Of a DNA stretch of 64,000 nucleotides, positions 24,291 to 37,049 are shown one piece after another; the first letter of the stretch is position 1, and the number at the start of each line of letters is the position of its first letter. Source of the DNA: Phragmites australis (Eukaryota; Streptophyta; Magnoliopsida; Poales; Poaceae); NCBI RefSeq assembly GCF_958298935.1, contig NC_084942.1:627501-691500 (forward strand), given 5' to 3'. Both the position numbers and the translations under genes were made by a program. Under the pieces are notes generated by a model. The model saw only the letters and a list, made by a program, of their open reading frames with translations. It was not told the origin of the DNA and made no database searches.

Positions 24291-24555
24291 ATGCATAATG
24301 TAGTGTCCGTGTAATAGGTAAGGGAATGCCCTATTGGATGGGCCCCATGCTACCAAATATCAGTCAATGGTTGACATCTTTGTGGCCATAGCTTCACCCC
24401 ACGATCAGGGCGGGGCTCAGTCGACCAACCCCCTGATCGAAGGAGAAGACCCTGCCACCCACCTTCTCACGGGAGGACATCATACTCCTCCACCCCCTTG
24501 CCAGGGTCACAAGACCGTCGGCTCTCCCAAGTTGATCGAAGCGGCCCATCGATGA

Positions 24556-25200
24556 GTGTTTCTGTATTACAGGACAGGATGCAATGCTTTCTCTGCATGG
24601 CCGTGGGAGATGCACTGGTCGGACAAGTTTCGATTGGTCCTAGCTAAAAAGTACAACGGCTTGACCAATCCTGAGGAGTTTCTACAGATCTACACCACCA
24701 TGGTGCAAGCCACGGGTGGTGACAGGAAGGTCATGATGAACTATTTTCCGACCACCCTGACTGGTTTGCTTCAGTCCTGGCTCACGAACCTCCTCCGAAG
24801 GTCAATTCATTCTTGGGAAGACTTATGCAGCTAGTTCATCGCTAACTTTCAGAGAACCTATACTTGACCAGGGGTTGAGAATGACATGTACGAGTTCAGG
24901 CAGTGGCATAGCAAGTCGATGCAAGATTGCATCTAGCATTTCACCGAATGCTAAAATACCATTCTGAAGATCACAAGTGAGTCCATGATCATTGAGTTCT
25001 GAAGGGGGATTAGAGACCAGAAGATGGTCAAAAAGCTGGCCACCAAAGAGGTCCGAAGCACCACTGAGCTCTTCGATCTCGTGGACAAGTGCGCTTAGGC
25101 CATCGAGACCCGAGAGCGCTAGATCGATGTTAAGCAGCAACTGACCAGCCTGTCCTTTCCAAAGGGGCCCACCGGAAGGAGAAAAAGAAGAACAAGTGTA
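24556..25200 (+). pseudogene. gag remnant, Tat copy 1
   Basis: Encodes the retrotransposon gag/capsid core: KFRLVLAKKYNGLTNPEEFL, IYTTMVQATGGDRKVMMNYF and LTGLLQSWLTNL, then SIHSWEDLC before a TAG at 24833. The same region is found in copy 2 (37740-37050) and in the third element (59510-59925), which confirms the family. Several further stops (for example 24934, 25097) show that it is dead. Confidence 0.85.
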
Positions 25201-25689
25201 AGGCTGGACCACCTGACGTTATGGCGGTCAAGTAGGTCGGCCAACCGTGCCAACGCTTTGAGAAGAAGGACGGCAAAAATGGTAGAGGCTACTACTCGAT
25301 CCATCGTACCAACGCACACGACCTGACTGAATGCAAGGTCGTGTGAGGCATCATCGACCAAGAGCTTGAAAGCCACAAACCCGGGTGCAACAACGATGGT
25401 GAAGACAGGGCTAATCCCAACCAGTCGGCTCTGGGTTTCTAACAGGCCAAGCACATGGTCCACCACATCTTAGGAGGTGTCGTGACGTATTTCTCAAACA
25501 TGGAGTACAAATCGGTGATCCACGAGGTATGCGTAACCATGTCGGGTCCGAGTCCGTGACTGAAATGGTCGAAGGTTCTCCTCACCTTTAGCCAGGCGGA
25601 CCACCCCACATGGGTTAAGCGCCCCGAATGTTTCTGCATCATGGTCGAGCCCATATTGCACAATTTCCAGATGTTACCCCATCGTGGTT

Positions 25690-27639
25690 GAGCCCATAGT
25701 GCACAATATCCGAACGGGTCGTGTGCTAGTCGATGGAGAGAGTTCCATCAACCTCCTCTTCGCCGATGTGCTAGATGCCCTGCAGATCTCGAGGAGTGCG
25801 TTGAAGCCATCTCCTCCCTTCTTCGGGATCACCCTAGCTCTTCGGCCAAGCCGTTGGGGTAGATCGAGCTGCCCGTCACCTTCAATTCACCGAACAACTT
25901 CAGGATCGAGAGGGTCCTGTTCGATGTGACGGACTTCAAGACTATGCACAATGTGATCCTAGGACGACCAGCAATGGCCCAATTCATGGTCATCACCCAC
26001 TATGCAAACCAGACAATCAAGATCTCTAGTTCCAAGGGAGCCATCACCATTTTAGGCACCAAAAGATGGCCCTGCACTGCAACAAGAGGAGCCTTGACAT
26101 GGTCGAGCTGACTCCTAGCTCGTAGCCTGAGAACATCAGGCCAAGCAACCATCCAGAGAAGGTCCATGTCATCGCTAATCCCAACGATCGGCTCAAGGCA
26201 GTACCCATAGATGACGCCAACCTATCCAAAATGGTCCAGTCTGGACCCGAAATAGGAACCCATGCTCACCATTTTCCTTTGGGCAAACACAAATGTCTTT
26301 TCTTGAAGTTCGTTTGATATGTCTAAGTTCTCTAGGGAGGTGATCAAGCACAAGTTGTCAGTGCAACCCGACGTGCGACCTGTAAAGCAAAAGGTGTGCC
26401 GGTTCACACCTAACCGAAAGGAAGCACTTCGTGATGAGATTAACAAGCTCCTGGAAGCAGGCTTCATTCGAGAAGTGCGATACCTAGAGTGGATGGCTAA
26501 CCCTATCATGGCTCGAAAGCCCAATGATAAGTGGAGGATGTGCGTCGACTTCATCGACCTCAATAAAGTGTGTCCAAAAGATCTCTTCCCTTTACCCCGG
26601 ATCGACTAACTTGTAGACTCAACTGTCGGCAGTAACTTGCTATGCTTCTTAGATGCCCATTCAGGTTACTATCAGATCAGCATGTATGGAGTTGATGAGG
26701 AGAAAAGTGCTTTTGTTACGCCCTTCGGGGTCTTTTGCTATGTAAATATGCCATTTGGCTTAAAAAGCGCTGCTGCTGCTTACCAATGATGCATTTAGCT
26801 CGTCCTTAGACCATAGCTCGGTAGAAATGTCAAAGCCTATATGATGATAGTCGTAAAAATCAGGACCAAGGATGCCCTGATCGCGGACCTCCAAGAGATG
26901 TTCGACAACCTGTGAAGTACCATATGAAGCTGATCTCGGAGAAGTGCACGTTCGGAGTCCCATTAGGGAAGTTGCTCGGTTTACTCGTGTCCAGCCAGGG
27001 GATAGAAGCAAATCCTGAAAAGATCAAAGTCATCAACCAGATGAGGTTCCCGACTAGGTTGAAGGAAGTCCAGAAGTTGATAGGATGTATGGCAGTGCTG
27101 AGCAGGTTCATCTTGATGATGGAAGAGAAGGGGTTGCTGCTCTTCATGCTCCTGAATAAAAGTGACTGATTCCTGTGGACCCCAAAAGCAGAGGCAGCCT
27201 TCTGAGATATCAAAAAGGTACATCTCTTCCCCTCCTGTACTAACCACTCCTCGACAAGACAAGGAGCTCCTGCTCTACGTTGTAGCTCCCCGTAGGTCGT
27301 GAGTGCGGTCCTGGTTGTTGAGCGTGAAGGTCTTCAGCGATTAGTCAACTACATCAGTGAAGTCCTACACGACGTGAAGGCTCGGTACCCACAGGCACAG
27401 AAGCTATTGTACGTTGTGCTGATGACCTCTCGTAAACTCAGGCATTACTTTCAGGCCCACAAAATCAAGGTAGTCTCCTTGCTCCCGATTAAGAAAATCC
27501 TCCACAACAGGGATGCAGTAGGAAGAATAGCGGAGTGGGCAGTGGAGCTAGAGGAGTTTGGTATTCAGTTTGTCCCCCGGATGGCTATCAAGTCTCAGGT
27601 GCTGGTTGATTTTGTGGCTGAGTGGTCGTCCTTTGAGAC
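25690..27639 (+). pseudogene. protease, reverse transcriptase and RNase H remnant, Tat copy 1
   Basis: A protease-like segment (about 25714-25770, VLVDGESSINLLF) has Gly where the catalytic DTGA/DSGS motif should continue. The reverse transcriptase reads KLSVQPDVRPVKQKVCRFTP, KWRMCVDFIDLNKVCPKDLF and SAFVTPFGVFCYVNMPFGLK (26350-26770) with stops after PRID and near 26790; the YxDD catalytic motif is not preserved in the expected place (AYMMIVVK). RNase H continues to 27639 (AVLVVEREGLQ, ARYPQAQKLLYVVL, AIKSQVLVDFVAEW). It is cut at 27639 by the solo LTR and resumes at 31574. Confidence 0.85.
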
Positions 27640-30600
27640 TGTAACACCCTGAGTTGAGCATGTTAATTAGTTATAAAATTCACTCCAAATTAAAACTGTT
27701 TATGATTAATTAGGCTAACTATGGGTTAAGAGAATAGGTAAGTGGATGTGTATATACCAGTATATATGTACATTCATGTCTATAGTTGCTTAGGTATTTC
27801 AAAGTGCACTAGAATCGAATTCAAAATAGTCTCTGCATTAAGTGGTTCATGCATTAGTTTGAGATTTCTTGGTTCTTATATGGAGGTTTGAAATTGAATG
27901 TCTCTCAATTTCAAACCTACTCTTAGATTCTTTCGGCTCCAATTCAAATCAAAGTTCAAATATTCCAATTCAAATCAAAGTTCAAATATTCCAAATTGAG
28001 TTAATCTTAATCCCAAGTCAAAATTTAAATTCAAAATTTTCCATTTTGAATTATTCCCAAAATTCCTTCCCCTCTCTCTTTTCCAGCCCACAGATTCGGT
28101 CCACTTCTCCCCTCCCCTCTTCTCCCGCGCCTTCAGCCTGTTCATGTGTGCGCCAGCGAAATCGGCCCACGCCACCATGCTACCAGCCCAGCCGCGCGTT
28201 CACGCACGCGCTAGCGCGCGCCCGCGCCCCGCCATCGCTGGCCGTCCATGTGTCGCCAATCCATCGGCTCATTTCTCTCCCCCTCTTTCCTTCTCCCTTC
28301 CAGCGTGATGACAACTTCGCCGCCGTCGTTCCTCCGGGAAATATCCCGCGCACGCGCCGACTAGCCTTCGCTTCCTCGCTCTCTCTCCTTCGTGCCCTCT
28401 CTCCTCCCATGCCCTGCACGCACGACTTTTGCAACCCGCCCATGCTTGGTCGGCGCAGTCGGCCCATGCCCCGGAGAAAAAGGTGGGCGCCAGCCGCCAC
28501 CTTGCCGCCGACGTCCCCGTGATGCCAGCCCGCGCGCATTGCCTCCGTGCTCCCTCTCCCTCTCTATAAATAGTAGACCACGTCTCTCCCTCTCCCTCTT
28601 TCTCCATTCGCCTCGCCACAGCATTGCCACCACCGCCATTTCCGCCGCTGAGACCTCGCCGTTGCCTATTTACCGTCAACGTGCTGCTAGGGGGTACCAG
28701 GGGGCCTTTGCAGTCTTTGTGCCGCTGCCTGTTCACCGGAAGCCCGTTCGCGCCAGCGGCTGATCAGCGCTGCCATCACCTCTTCAACGAATCACCGACC
28801 ACCGTCCTGCTCCTTGACGTCCTTGAGCTCGGTGAGCATTCCAAGCCCCCGATGCCCCTTCATGGATAGCATGTAGACGCCCCCAAGCTTCCTCTTAGCC
28901 GGTCACTGTACGCCACCTTAGGTGTGACTTCCGCCGCCGTGCTTTAGCTCACCACTGGTGTGTTAGAACCCGTTCGCGTTGCCGAACGTCGTACCGTGAT
29001 GTCTAGAAGCCGTAGGACCCTCTCTTCTTTGTTCGTCCTATCTATAAGAGGAGAGCATATGAAAAATGTAACCCATTCTTTCGTTTTTTTAGCTCTACGG
29101 AGCGGATTGGTGCCTCCCAGTAAAGGGGAGTGCTGCCCGATTCTTTCCGCGCCGCTGCCCTTACTTTGGCCGTGATCTGGCATTGTTGGCCGCCGTCGGC
29201 CGCCGTTGGCGAGCTTTCCTTCGTGTTCCCCGTAGCATGTAGAAGCCTGGCATCAACACGTTGTCGTGAAGCTATGGCGGAAACCCGATGCCGGCGACCT
29301 TTCCGGTGATGCCCCGCTGAAATTTCTCGCCGCAGGGGAAAATGACCACGGGCCGTGGCTCCGTCTGGCTCAGCCCAGCCGCCGGCTTTGCCAACCTAGC
29401 CGCCAAACGGGCCGTTTGGTAGGCCGGCCTGCCTCCGCGGCCCGTTAGCCAGCTAGCCCAAAACCCAAGCGGGCCTGCATAGTGCAGGCCCAACACTGTG
29501 CAGCCGGCCCGTCCAAACCCAAACTCGGCCCATCCAAGCCCAAACTCATCCTAACCTGGGCCCATCCTGGCCCGATAGATTACTGTTCATGTGGGCCCAA
29601 GTTACTATTCATGTGGGCCCCACCTATGAACAATATCATTTCATAATTTCTCGATTTAAATTCTGATTAAATCTTTCGGGAGCTGTAACTCCTCCGTTCT
29701 AGCTCCGATTTCGGCGATTCTTTCACTAAAATTGATCTAAAATCGAGATCTACTCATCTGTCATGTTGTAGTGTCCATTAGGGCTCATTTGAATTTCCAT
29801 TTGATGTTTAATTGATTCTTCTTTAGTATCGCCATTATTGATCGTAGTCGCAATTTCAGGGCAACCTGAGTTCTGCGAGTGCTACGCCGGAAGCATCCGG
29901 AGTGAGGAGGATCCCGATTACAATCAAGACTTCGAAGAATATTTCGGAGAAGGCAAGTCTTATTTCTTTGATCATATTGAACCTATATTTTCAAACAATA
30001 TACATGATCAACTAAAACCAGACTTATTATCACATGTGCTATATATTGCCTTTTTTTTCAAATTACTTGTAGTAGTTAATCCCATCAACACTGCAAAGCC
30101 TTACATGTCATCATCCAGAATACATATCACCCTAGGAATATCTATTATTAAATATATAAATGATAGATGACGTCTTGATATCTAGCATGCTTAGGATGGA
30201 ATACGTCTCCTCGGAGACATCGCTTTTAAAAACACTTTTCTTCGGAGGCAAGAGTTACGGTTATCACTAACAACTCATATACCATGCCTCCTTGATGGTT
30301 GTGAATTCTATGATGGTCGTGAAATCCTTGATGCCATGTGGGAGATGGATGGTGATGTGTAAAAATGGGTGAAAACTGTTTTGGCGCGGGCAGGTAGAGT
30401 GGTCCTCCAGGGTGGATACTCTTGGGGGCTTGAGTTACATGATGGTATTCATTGCCCATGAAGATGCCTGGCCCGGTCTCTTAAGGACAGAGTCATTTCA
30501 CCGCCATGCCTTAGCGACCTCGTGCAACCATACGTCCTGTATGGGCAGACCTTAACTTTTCCTTCACCGGACTGAGTTGGACGTTATACCAGGAGGCTGA

Positions 30601-31573
30601 GAGCAATGAGCAGCCAAAGGTCCACCTGTCCCGCTGTTTGGAGGTTTCAGGGACCGGCTTAAGCTTAAAAAGGGAGGCTGGCCTTCGGAACATGCAGCTC
30701 TGGGACTTGGCGTGTCTCGTGGAAAAGCCCGGCAGGAAAGGTGTTTGGATAGTCTCGGTATGATTCGCTCCTCCGCTTGCAATGATTGGAGGCTGAGCAT
30801 ATCGCGTGGGTAAAGTTGTACAATCTCTGCAGAGTGTAAATCTATTCGAATAGCCGTGTCCATGGTCATGGATATGCGAAGGCAGAACCTTTTTTACTAG
30901 ACTTCGGGTGCATGCGTCTTGATGAGTAAGTGTGTGGACTAGATGTTCGTGTGATAAGGTTGCTGGCTCAGTCCGCCAGAAGCTGTGTGGTACTAGAGGT
31001 ACACCAGATGTGATAAAAGGGACTGTAGAGTGAGGTGTAGCCCCTCCCAGAACCGAGAAACCCCATGTACAGCTCGTCAATGGTATTGAACTACTTAAAA
31101 TGTCTTGAAGTCGATCATAGTTGATATAATTAGTAATCTGCACAAACTGCTTTACGCTTAAATTTGAACCGTAAAGCCTATTCTTGAATAAACCCTTTTA
31201 TGCATCTATCAACACCTTGAAGTAGTATAAGGCTTGCTGAGTACCTTCCGTACTCACTCTTGCTATCATTTAGATGAAGAACCCAATGTCGACTCCGCCG
31301 GAGGTGAAGTCAGGGATGAAAATTAGTCTCTAAGGTCGCGTTCGCCTCCTCGCTGCTTGTGGCTTGGGCTTTTGCTAACGTTGTGTGTTTTGCTGGCCGC
31401 TAGGCCATGTTTGTAATATTCAGTATGGTTTGTAAACCTTTGTACCTGGAACCTTACTATTTACGTACAAAGTTTAACTGTGATATTACAACTGTTATAC
31501 TGTGCGTATCAGCTACATAATCCAGGGACTGATACAGGTGGCATAGGAGATCCCGGTAATGAGAGTTCTTACA
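27640..31573 (+). mobile_element. 3.93 kb solo LTR with 5 bp target duplication
   Basis: Starts TGTAACACCC and ends TTCTTACA (TG...CA with TGTAA/TTACA inverted tips). It is flanked by GAGAC (27635-27639 and 31574-31578), and across it the host retrotransposon frame resumes. It contains no gag or pol. A TATA box at 28565 and a long GC-rich leader are inside. A related sequence lies reversed at 55760-57344 and a more distant one at 59926-61740, so this is a dispersed family with unusually long LTRs, probably Ty3/gypsy. One recombined LTR is the simplest reading. ORFs of up to about 217 codons inside it do not match proteins I know. Confidence 0.85.
28565..28573 (+). promoter_or_regulatory. TATA box of the solo LTR
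   Basis: TATAAATAG in a CT-rich context, about 0.9 kb into the LTR, followed by a GC-rich transcribed-like region. It is the likely U3/R boundary promoter of the retrotransposon family. Confidence 0.6.
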
Positions 31574-33360
31574 GAGACCGAGCATATACAACAACCAGAG
31601 GTGGAGGAGCATTGGACCATGCACTTTGGTACGTAGAGTGGTCTAGAGTGGTCCTGACCTCACCAACCGGCGATACCCTTAGGTACGTAGTTCGATTATG
31701 TTTTCCTGCACTAACAATATTGCAGAATATGAGGGCCTCTTGTCCGGAATGAGAGTAGCCTTCGCACTTGGTATAAAATTTTTGCTAGCGAAAGGGGACT
31801 CGGTACTGGTCATAAACCAAGTGCAAAAAGAGTTTCAATGCAAGAATCGGATAATGGTGGCATACCTCGCTGAAGTGAGAAAGCTGGAGCGATATTATCG
31901 GTTTCGAGGTTAAGCACGTCCTCCGTAGGGACAACTTCCACACCGATGAGCTGGTCCATCAAACTTCTTCTCGCCCACCTGCCCCGGTTGGAGTCTTTGA
32001 AGAAAGACTCACACGACCATTCACCATAGTCTCAGACCAAGGTAAAGGGGATGCTACGCTCAGAAACAGAGCACCTCAAGTAACACCTTTGGAGGCAATG
32101 CCTCCTTTAGTGCAGTCATCTGGTGGCCATAATGTGGTCATCCAGCTTGATTCGGGTACGACCTGGATGGAACAGATCTTGGCATACCTTTAGAATCGAG
32201 CAATCTCTAACGATGATGCACTGGTAGAAAGGGTCACGCGGTAAGCCCGCAGATACTCCCTGGTAGAGGGACACCTCTACCGCAGGGGGAGAAATGACCT
32301 TTTTCTAAAATACGTCACCCAGAAAGAGGGGAACACCTTTCTCTCTGATATCAACGGGAGGCATATGTGTTAGCCACACTTCATACTGCACTCTGGTCAA
32401 AAAAATGTTCTAGCAAGGATTCTATTGGCCCACGACCCTCCATGATGCTTGCGAACTGGTGAAATGGTGCGAGCCGTGTCAGTATCATATCCGACATACC
32501 AACCTACTAGCAAAAGCACTGCAAATCATATCACTCTCTTTTCCTTTCGCTGTTTGGAGGCTTGACGGTTTTGAATTCATGTATGTGGTAATCAACAAAT
32601 TCAATAAGTGGATCGAGGCCGAGCCGGTCAGGAAGATCACTGCAACGGTAGTGATTAAGTTCATACGGGGGTTGGTAGTGCAGTTTAGCATTTCAAACCG
32701 CATAATTAGGGATAACGAGACTTAGTTCATCACTAGCGCTTGTAGAGACTACTGCGAAGAGATCGGGATCAAAGTATGTTACGCGTCGGTGGCACACCCT
32801 CAGAACAATGGTCAGGTTGAAATGGCAAATGAGATGATACTATAAGGGGTCAATACCCAAGTCATCAATCGGCTTTAGAGCTATTTGAGATGTTGGGTGG
32901 ACGAACTCCCCATGATACTCTGGTCGCTGCGAATGACCCCTAACAGAGCCACGGCCAAAACTCTGTTCTTCCTAGTTTTTGGCACTGAAGCAATGCTCCC
33001 CTCCGATCGTCCTCCAGTGTCCTAGAGTAACCAGCTACTCAGACGAAGACCAGGTGACTCGATGGGAGGATGACATAAACCTGATTGAAGAGTTCCACGA
33101 TTGCGCTCTAATTTGAGCAGCCTGATACCAGCAAAGTCTCAGGCATTACCACAATCACAGGGTGCGGGAGTGAACCCAAGTTGTATGTGACCTTGTGCTG
33201 AGGAAAATTCAGAATAATGTAAGCCATAACAAGCTCTCCCTCATGTGGGAAGAACCCTACACAGTGGTCATGGATACCCAACCTGGTGTGGTCAAACTAG
33301 ACATGGAGGATGGCCATGAATTACGCAATTCCCGGAATATAAACCAGTAAGTTCTACGTG
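31574..33360 (+). pseudogene. extra RNase H and integrase remnant, Tat copy 1
   Basis: Continues the interrupted copy 1. The archaeal-type RNase H reads NNIAEYEGLLSGMRVAFALG then LLAKGDSVLVINQVQKEFQC (31715-31835). The integrase core reads EFMYVVINKFNKWIEAEPV, then FITSACRDYCEEIGIKVCYA and SVAHPQNNGQVEMANE (32570-32840), matching the D,D-35-E fold region. Stops within (TAG at 32724) and frameshifts inactivate it. The end near 33360 is the last recognisable pol sequence. Confidence 0.82.
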
Positions 33361-34496
33361 TAAGGCTGCTCGAGCGTTAGTCCATTGTTATGTTTTGTAG
33401 GATCTCCCGAACAAGAGCGGACCACCCTCGGCTTATTGTTTTGTCTGTTTGCGCATATTGTGAGTACCAAGTCACTTTGGGGTGAAGATAATTGCTGCTC
33501 GCGCAATGTTAGGAATGTGGGCGGTTGAAGGAAAATGGTCAAGAGGTCACAAGTCCCAATTCGGGTCGAGCGCTGATCGCCACCGAAGGGCTTGTCGTGC
33601 TAAAAGTTGTCATAGGAATGACAAACCTAACTAGCGAGCGGTACAAAAAAACCTTGGCCCTCTCTAAGAGTAACGAGCAATCAAAGCCTACTCACCACAT
33701 GAGCGCAAAAAAAAAATCTATTTAGGAGAGTCCTTAGGTAACAAAGTGACCACTCGGGTAACGCCCTGGTGCTAGTTCTAACAACCTATTCGTCTGACTA
33801 AGGCAATCATAGAAATATGCTTGCTGCTGGTCATTCTCCCTCGTCGTCCGCTCCAAGTCACTTTGCGCCACCAGCAGCTCCTCCCGGCAAGCTAGTCGAA
33901 GAAACATGTCACAAAGTAATCAGGAGTCAGCTGATCGAGTCTTACTAGGCTAGACTAAGACTACATGTGGCATAGTCGGTGGCAAGGCCGGCGCACCTCG
34001 AAGATCGCTTTGCATGGTCTCTCGCTTGACTGCGAACATAAGTTCACACTTGGCAACAGCTTCCTGACTGCGTTGGTCAATGGTGTCATCGATGGAGGTG
34101 GTCGGGGGCGTGGAGCGAACAGGAGGGCTAGTCAACGCAAGAGCTTTACGACCACAATAGCTACACAAGCCCATCAAAGAAATGAAAAACTTCATTCAAA
34201 TATGATACAAGCCTAAGTTACAGGCATCATTTACTCTTCGGTGGTCACCACCCAAAAGAGAGACCCTACATACTCCACCAGCCTAGGACTAGTAGCCTCA
34301 CCTCGGCTTCAGGACCAGCAGCCACAACCCCCTCTTGAACAACCTCGAGGTTGAAGTTGGGGTCACGACTGCAATAGCACTAGAGAACGTACTCTACCAC
34401 AGCTTTCGTCGCCTTCACCATGTCCTTCACGGTCTTCGCCGCTAAGATGCCCAAGAGCTGGGTAAACTTCTCCGCCAAGACCCAGATGATGTAGGC

Positions 34497-34811
34497 TCAG
34501 CCTTGCACGATCTCTTCCTTTGGCCTGGTGACTTCTAGACCGACACTCCGCAGGGACCCCCGCATCGCCAAGAAGGCATCCCTCAGAAAACTATGGGCCG
34601 TCCGCTCATCCTCCAACTGCTTGGTGCTTCGAGCAATGAGCGCAACCTTCTCCTGCTGAAGTGCACACCTCGCCTCCTTCTCATCGACCACTGGCTTCTC
34701 CAACTCAGTGCATCTGCGGTCTATCACCTCTTTCTCTATGATTAATTTACTGATGGAGGCAGAGAGGCCGGTGACCAAGGAGAGCAGGTCAGAGGCAGGA
34801 ACAGGCACCAT
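34497..34811 (-). CDS. coiled-coil ORF downstream of integrase, Tat copy 2
   Basis: An intact 104-codon frame lying 3' of pol on the same strand, in an element otherwise full of stops. The protein is charged and helical: KEVIDRRCTELEKPVVDEKE, then RCALQQEKVALIARSTKQLE, with a heptad-like pattern over about residues 20-75. Tat-lineage elements often carry an extra ORF after pol. Function unknown; it may be only the surviving part of a longer frame. Confidence 0.5.
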   Translation of the reverse strand: MVPVPASDLLSLVTGLSASISKLIIEKEVIDRRCTELEKPVVDEKEARCALQQEKVALIARSTKQLEDERTAHSFLRDAFLAMRGSLRSVGLEVTRPKEEIVQG

Positions 34812-34859
34812 GAGAGATACAGTGGATGGCTCTGTAGCTCCTTCATGGATAGTTTGACC

Positions 34860-36990
34860 ACTAGGTCAGGTATCCTTGACCACTGTGTAGGGTCTTTCTC
34901 ACTTGGAGGAGAGTTTATTCTGGCTTGCCTTATTCTGGATTTTCCTTAGGACAAGGTCACCCACAACCATGGTTCGCTCCGACACCATACGGTCACGGTA
35001 ACACCTGAGGCTTTACTTGTATTGGGCTGCTCGAATTAGAGCACGATCGTGAAACTCTTCAATCAAGTTTATGTCATCCTCCCATTGAGCCACCTGGTCT
35101 TTGTCTAAGTAGCTAGTTACCCTAGGAGACTGGAAGGCGATTTTGAAGGGGAGCATTGCTTCAGTGCAAAAAACCCAGGAAGAATGGAATTTCGGTCATG
35201 GCTCTACTGGGGGTCATTCACAGTGACCTGAGTATCATGGGGAGTATCATCACATTTGCCCTTTTGACCTGACCATTGCTCTAGGGGTGTGCCATCGATG
35301 CATAGCATACTTTGATCCCGATCTCTTCGCAGTAGTCTCGGAAAGCGCTACTGATGAACTGAGTCTCGTTGTCCGTAATTATGCAGTTTAGAATATCAAA
35401 CCGCACTATGAGCCCCCGTTTGAACTTAATCGTTGTCATGGCGGTGATCTTCCTGACCAGCTTGGCCTCAATCCACTTAGTGAATTTGTTAACTGTCATG
35501 AACAGGAATTCAAAACCGCCAGGAGCCTTAGGGAATAGGACCACAATATCGAGCCCCCAAATAGCGAGAGGACAAGAGAGTGATATGGTTTACAGTGCTT
35601 AGGCTGGTAGGTTGGTCTGTCGACCATGGTACTGACATGGCTGACACTATTTTACCAACTCGCAAGCATGCTAGAGAGCTATGGGCCAATATAATCCTTA
35701 CCGGAACACTGTTTTGACCAGAGTGTGGTATTAAGTGTGGCTACCACATATACCTATGTGGATATTAGAGAGAAGAGCGCTCCCCTCTTCCTGAGTGATG
35801 CATTTTAGTAAAAGACTATTGTTCCCCCTGCGGTAGAGGTGTCCCTCTACCAGGGAGTATCTGCAGGCTTGCCGCTTGACCCTTTTTGCTAACACATCTT
35901 CATCAGGGATCTAATCCATCTAGATTGTACCCGATTCAACTTGGGTGACCACATTATGGCCACCCAAGGACTGCACAAAAGGAGGCATTGCCTCCAAAGG
36001 TGTTACCTCGGGTGCTCCATTTTCGAGCGGAGCATCTCATTCACTTTGGCCCGAGACTATGGTGGATGGTCGTGTGAATCTTTCTTCAGAGACTCCGACC
36101 GGGGCAGGTGCGTGAGAAGAAACTAGACGGGCTAGCTCATCGGCGTAGAAGTTGTCCCTACATAGGACATGCTTAATTTCAAAACTAATAAAATGTTGCT
36201 CTAGCTTTCTCACTTCAGCGAGGTACGCCACCATTATCTGGTCTGAGAACTGAAACTCCTTTTGCACTTGGTTTACAACCAGTAGCGAGTCCTCTTTCGC
36301 TAGCAAGCGTTTTATACCAAGTGCAGAGTCTACTCTCATTCCAGACAAGAGGTCCTTGTATTTTACAATATTTTTAGTGGCATGAAAACATAATTGAACT
36401 ATGTACCTGAGGATGTCGTCGGTCGATGTGACTACTCCAACCCCTGCCCCCTTCAGCATGAACGACCCGTCAAAGTGCATGGTCCAGTGCTCTTCCACCT
36501 CTGGTTGTTGTACCTACTCAGGCTCAAAGGACGACCACTTAGCCACAAAATCAACCAGGGCCTATGACTTGCTAGCTGTTGGGGGATGAACTGAATATCA
36601 CACTACCCTAGCTCCACTACCCACTTAATTGTTGTTCCTGTTGCATCCCTGTTGTGCAGGATTTCACTAATCAGGAGCGAGGAGACTATCTTGGTTTTGT
36701 GGGCCTAGAAGTAGTGCCTGAGTTTACGAGAGATCATCAGCATGGCATAAAGTAGCTTATGTGCCTGCGGGTACCGAGCCTTCGTGTCGTGTAGGACTTC
36801 ACTAACGTAGTAGACTGGTTGCTAAAGACCTTCACGCTCAATGACTAGGATCGTGCTCGCAACCAGTGAGGTAGCTGCAGCATAAAGCAGGAGCTCCTCA
36901 TCTGGTCGAGGAGCGGTTAGTACAGGAGGGGAAGAGAGGTACCTTTTAAGCTCTCAGAAGGCCGCCTCCACTTTTGGAGTCCACAATAAT
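34860..36990 (-). pseudogene. RNase H, extra RNase H and integrase remnant, Tat copy 2
   Basis: On the minus strand: an RNase H tail near 36990-36560, the extra archaeal-type RNase H at 36498-36040 (HWTMHFDGSFMLKGAGVGVV, RLLAKEDSLLVVNQVQKEFQ, VLCRDNFYADELARL) and the integrase at 35544-35281 (LFMTVNKFTKWIEAKLV, VRFDILNCIITDNETQFISS, CEEIGIKVCYASMAHP), then further pol to about 34860. The extra RNase H is open for 153 codons and keeps the DGS and EDS acidic motifs, so this copy is less decayed here than copy 1. Confidence 0.82.
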
Positions 36991-37049
36991 CGATCGCTTT
37001 TCTTCAGGAGCATGAAGAGGTCAGCTGCTACTTCGCACTGATCTGGCCC

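Larger units (their letters stand above)
24310..33800 (+). mobile_element. Ty3/gypsy Tat-lineage retrotransposon, copy 1 (decayed)
   Basis: Order on the plus strand: LTR remnant (24310 to about 24451, starting TGTAATAGGTAAG), gag, protease, reverse transcriptase, RNase H, [solo LTR insertion 27640-31573], extra archaeal-type RNase H, integrase. The second RNase H between RT-RNase H and integrase is the mark of the Tat lineage. The LTR remnant matches the start of copy 2's LTR (43618 downward), after which a deletion removes the rest of the LTR, the primer binding site and the leader. Many stops and frameshifts. No 3' LTR is visible; the right limit near 33.8 kb is approximate. Confidence 0.85.

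Noticed and set aside
27869..28736. 217- and 155-codon frames in GC-rich DNA
   Set aside because: Composition-driven frames in the LTR around its TATA box and leader.
30511..31143. 210-codon minus-strand frame
   Set aside because: Lies inside the solo LTR; related LTR at 55.8-57.3 kb does not preserve it, and the protein matches no family I know.
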